52,394 bases of DNA from Acetomicrobium thermoterrenum DSM 13490 (GTDB taxonomy: Bacteria; Synergistota; Synergistia; Synergistales; Acetomicrobiaceae). How positions within the stretch are numbered: the stretch's first letter is position 1; each line of letters begins with the position of its first letter. The DNA lies in assembly GCF_900107215.1 (NCBI RefSeq), contig NZ_FNPD01000012.1, forward strand, positions 1 to 52,394, given 5' to 3'. The notes beneath the pieces were generated by a model. The model worked only from the letters and a program-made list of their open reading frames with translations, was not told where the DNA came from and did not search any database. Below, in pieces: positions 50,719-52,394 of the stretch. The position numbers and the translations under genes were made by a program.

Positions 50719-51828
50719 TTAAAAATATCTTTCGCTAAATATGTTTATCAACGAACTTCTCGTTATTAAACCTACCAAAATACCATTGTCATCCGTTACC
50801 GGGACAAAACCTATATTTTTTTCGGCCATAAGCTTAATTATATATGATAAAGATTCATTTGGACGAACAGAAATTACATCTTTGGTATATATTGCATCTA
50901 AATACTTCTTCTCGCCAAAATGTTCCCCAATATCTCCAGCAGTAACGATACCCAGAAGTTTGTCGCTTTCATCTACAACCAATATGCTGTTTACTGCATG
51001 GCTTTTCATTATCTCCACTGCCTGGGCAAGCGTCCTCCTGGGATGGGCCTTCACGGGATCTTTTATCATGACGTCTTCTGCGGTCATGAGATCAGGAGCG
51101 CGCATCAATCTCTTTTTTCCTATGAACTCTTCGACGAATCCGTGAGCCGGATTTTTCAACAAGACCTCCGGAGCATCGAATTGTAAAACTATGCCATCTC
51201 TCATTATGCATATCCGATCCCCTAATTTAAGAGCTTCGTCAATGTCATGTGTAACGAATACAATGGTTTTTTGAAGCTCCTGTTGCAGGTTGAACAGTTC
51301 CTCCTGGAGCTGTTCTCTGGTAATCGGGTCCAAGGCGCTAAAAGGCTCGTCCATTAGGATGATTTCAGGATCAGAAGCCAAAGCCCTCGCTACGCCAACG
51401 CGCTGTTGCTGCCCTCCCGAGAGTTCGCTGGGATATCTGTTCATATAGTCCCTGGGGGGCAATCCCACAAGCTCGAGCAGCTCTTCCACTCTTTTCATTC
51501 TTTTGTCCTTTGGCCATTTCTTCAAGTAGGGCACCAAGCCGACGTTTTCGGCAACGGTCATGTGAGGAAAGAGTCCTATCTGCTGTATCACATATCCGAT
51601 ATTCCTTCTCAGCTCGATGGGACTCAGCTTTCCTATGTCCTCTCCGTTTATAAAAATTTTTCCGCTTGTGGGCTCTATCAGCCTGTTTATCATCTTCAAT
51701 GTAGTAGTCTTGCCGCAGCCGCTTGGGCCTATAAGAATGGTTATCTCGCCCTTGCGCATTTCAAGGTCGATTTCCTTTAAAACTTCCGTATTCCCATACT
51801 TTTTGGTGACCTTCTCGAATTTAATCAA
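50719..51828 (-). CDS. Osmoprotectant ABC transporter ATPase with CBS domains
   Basis: The 369-aa protein has Walker A GPSGCGKTT (near 34), signature LSGGQQQR, Walker B ILMDEPFSALD, VTHD, and then a CBS pair (about 250-369: MTAEDVMIKDPVKAHPRRTL and YTKDVISVRPNESL). CBS domains in OpuA-type ATPases sense ionic strength. The TTG at 51828 follows CGGGAG and gives the usual MIKFEKVTKKYG start; a longer ATG (51855) would include the SD. Confidence 0.92.
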   Translation of the reverse strand: MIKFEKVTKKYGNTEVLKEIDLEMRKGEITILIGPSGCGKTTTLKMINRLIEPTSGKIFINGEDIGKLSPIELRRNIGYVIQQIGLFPHMTVAENVGLVPYLKKWPKDKRMKRVEELLELVGLPPRDYMNRYPSELSGGQQQRVGVARALASDPEIILMDEPFSALDPITREQLQEELFNLQQELQKTIVFVTHDIDEALKLGDRICIMRDGIVLQFDAPEVLLKNPAHGFVEEFIGKKRLMRAPDLMTAEDVMIKDPVKAHPRRTLAQAVEIMKSHAVNSILVVDESDKLLGIVTAGDIGEHFGEKKYLDAIYTKDVISVRPNESLSYIIKLMAEKNIGFVPVTDDNGILVGLITRSSLINIFSERYF

Positions 51829-51905
51829 ATCGATATCACACTCCCGAAATGACAAAACATAAGTTCAGGCACAGAAGTGCTTTTTAAGCAAGATTTTAAT
51901 TTCGA

Positions 51906-51935
51906 ATCTTAAACTCTCTTCCCAATAAATTTCAA
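51906..51935 (-). promoter_or_regulatory. Candidate promoter of the osmoprotectant operon
   Basis: TTGAAA (51935-51930) and TAAGAT (51911-51906) on the minus strand are spaced by 18 nt, about 80 nt upstream of the ATPase start. Confidence 0.5.
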
Positions 51936-51971
51936 TTAAACAGATATGCCTTGCGCAGTGATTTGTCTAGT

Positions 51972-52030
51972 AAAGGAGGCGTCTTCCGACTTTTACGTCA
52001 GTTTAAATATATACGTAAAAAGGCCTCTTT
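51972..52030. repeat. Compound inverted repeat before the ISL3 element
   Basis: Outer arms AAAGGAGGC (51972-51980) and GCCTCTTT (52023-52030) pair with one bulge. Inner arms TTTTACGT (51991-51998) and ACGTAAAA (52013-52020) pair perfectly. No gene lies on it. It may be an old terminator or a mobile-element end. Confidence 0.45.
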
Positions 52031-52099
52031 GTCAAAGATATCGGGGTTTGGACCGCGGGCTCTATAATCTTTAGTGTGGAATTTGGCTTTGAAAATATA

Positions 52100-52151
52100 A
52101 TGGTGGTAAGAACCAACCAAACCCATTAAGAAAGGAGGCTCTTACCACCAT
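52100..52151 (+). promoter_or_regulatory. Hairpin trapping the ISL3 transposase start codon
   Basis: ATGGTGGTAAGA (52100-52111) and TCTTACCACCAT (52140-52151) form a perfect 12-bp stem. The 28-nt loop contains the SD AAAGGAGG, and the stem includes the first two bases of the start codon. A TATAAT at 52096-52101 would start RNA near 52108 and leave out the 5' arm. The 5' arm also opens a 9-codon frame, MVVRTNQTH, which may be chance. Confidence 0.65.
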
Positions 52152-52394
52152 GGCCAATGGCCATAATAATAATATCACCAAAATGCTCGGACTTAAAGGC
52201 TTCAAGATATCGGATACGCGTGAAGAAGAGGATGCTTTTGTGATTGAGGTGCAAGTTAGACCCGACAGGACAGCAGTTTGTCCCGAGTGTAACTCAAAAG
52301 ATTTCTACAGGCACGGCAAAGCCAAACCAAGGAAGGTGCTGCACACGTTAATCAACGGAAAGAAAGTATATCTTGAGATACATGGCAGGCAGAG
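52150..52394 (+). CDS. ISL3-family transposase, N-terminal part (window edge)
   Basis: From ATG 52150 the frame is open to the end of the window (81 complete codons). It reads MANGHNNNITKMLGLKGFKI, an acidic stretch, and the first zinc-ribbon pair CPEC in AVCPECNSKDFYRHGKAKPR, followed by HTLINGKKVYLEI. This is the zf-ISL3 N-terminus. The DDE catalytic domain lies outside the window, so intactness is unknown. SD AAAGGAGG is ten nt upstream. Confidence 0.88.
   Translation, partial: MANGHNNNITKMLGLKGFKISDTREEEDAFVIEVQVRPDRTAVCPECNSKDFYRHGKAKPRKVLHTLINGKKVYLEIHGRQ

Larger units (their letters stand above)
52058..52394 (+). mobile_element. Left end of an ISL3-family insertion sequence
   Basis: The sequence GGCTCTATAATC at 52058 resembles the GGCTCT ends of ISL3-family elements, and an ISL3-type transposase starts 92 nt inside. 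The other end is beyond the window, so the inverted repeat and the usual 8-bp target duplication cannot be checked. GACCGCGG-like bases directly upstream are the candidate target-site copy. Confidence 0.75.

Noticed and set aside
1-52394. CRISPR array or prophage
   Set aside because: No series of direct repeats with spacers, no integrase, and no phage structural genes were seen.

Overview
The window is about 52 kb of bacterial chromosome, gene-dense and bounded at both ends by fragments of insertion sequences. The gene content points to a diderm anaerobe, most likely a member of the Synergistota (Acetomicrobium/Anaerobaculum-like). That is an inference from gene content: lipid A acyltransferase, TonB/ExbBD, a TonB-dependent receptor and a patatin-barrel autotransporter (outer membrane), together with SAM-I, TPP and cobalamin riboswitches, a zinc-ribbon L33, B12-dependent MetH, oxygen-sensitive [4Fe-4S] serine dehydratase and Old-Yellow-Enzyme-type flavoproteins. 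TTG start codons with strong Shine-Dalgarno (SD) sites are unusually common.

Layout. 1-173: start of a transposase (minus). 0.5-7.3 kb (minus): methionine block, metH-metF-amidohydrolase, then a SAM-I riboswitch and terminator controlling metY-metX. 7.4-9.6 kb: an unrecognised 292-aa protein, dCTP deaminase, and convergent endonuclease V. 9.6-12.9 kb (minus): secE-nusG-rplK-rplA-[L10 leader]-rplJ-rplL, closed by a terminator and not followed by rpoB. 13.2-15.4 kb (plus): an ApgM-like phosphatase-superfamily gene and a PP-loop ATPase-like gene, wedged between the two halves of the translation cluster. 15.4-17.3 kb (minus): tRNA-Tyr, tRNA-Thr, tuf, rpmG, tRNA-Trp from a near-consensus promoter. 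17.4-25.2 kb: patatin autotransporter, SDR, aspartate/glutamate racemase family protein, a tail-anchored unknown, split chromate transporter, and an lpxL-like/RuvX-like/cheX operon. 25.3-29.6 kb: remnant of a class-V aminotransferase, DUF4276/TOPRIM-like protein, OYE-type oxidoreductase, F420-ligase-like protein.

29.7-38.2 kb (plus): modABC; then a TPP riboswitch followed by a ThiXYZ-type ABC transporter, ThiW, and without a visible terminator exbB, a BtuF-like binding protein, exbD and tonB. 38.4-43.5 kb: dicarboxylate/glutamate symporter, then gyrA-psd-pssA (minus). 43.6-46.7 kb (minus): nitroreductase, CooC-like ATPase, serine dehydratase beta and alpha subunits. 46.9-49.0 kb (minus): TonB-dependent receptor (BtuB-like) behind a cobalamin riboswitch. 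49.1-51.9 kb (minus): OpuC/Osm-type osmoprotectant ABC transporter. 52.06 kb to the end: left end of an ISL3-family element.

How the parts fit. Three vitamin or cofactor circuits interlock: B12 import (BtuB receptor, BtuF-like protein, TonB/ExbBD) feeds B12-dependent MetH; SAM controls MetY/MetX; thiamine control may extend to the TonB energiser because exbB follows thiW closely. The most unusual items are the plus-strand gene pair splitting the tuf/secE cluster, the exbB-btuF-exbD-tonB arrangement downstream of a TPP riboswitch, the lpxL/ruvX-like/cheX operon, a four-cysteine insertion in EF-Tu, and start-site-occluding hairpins in both insertion sequences.
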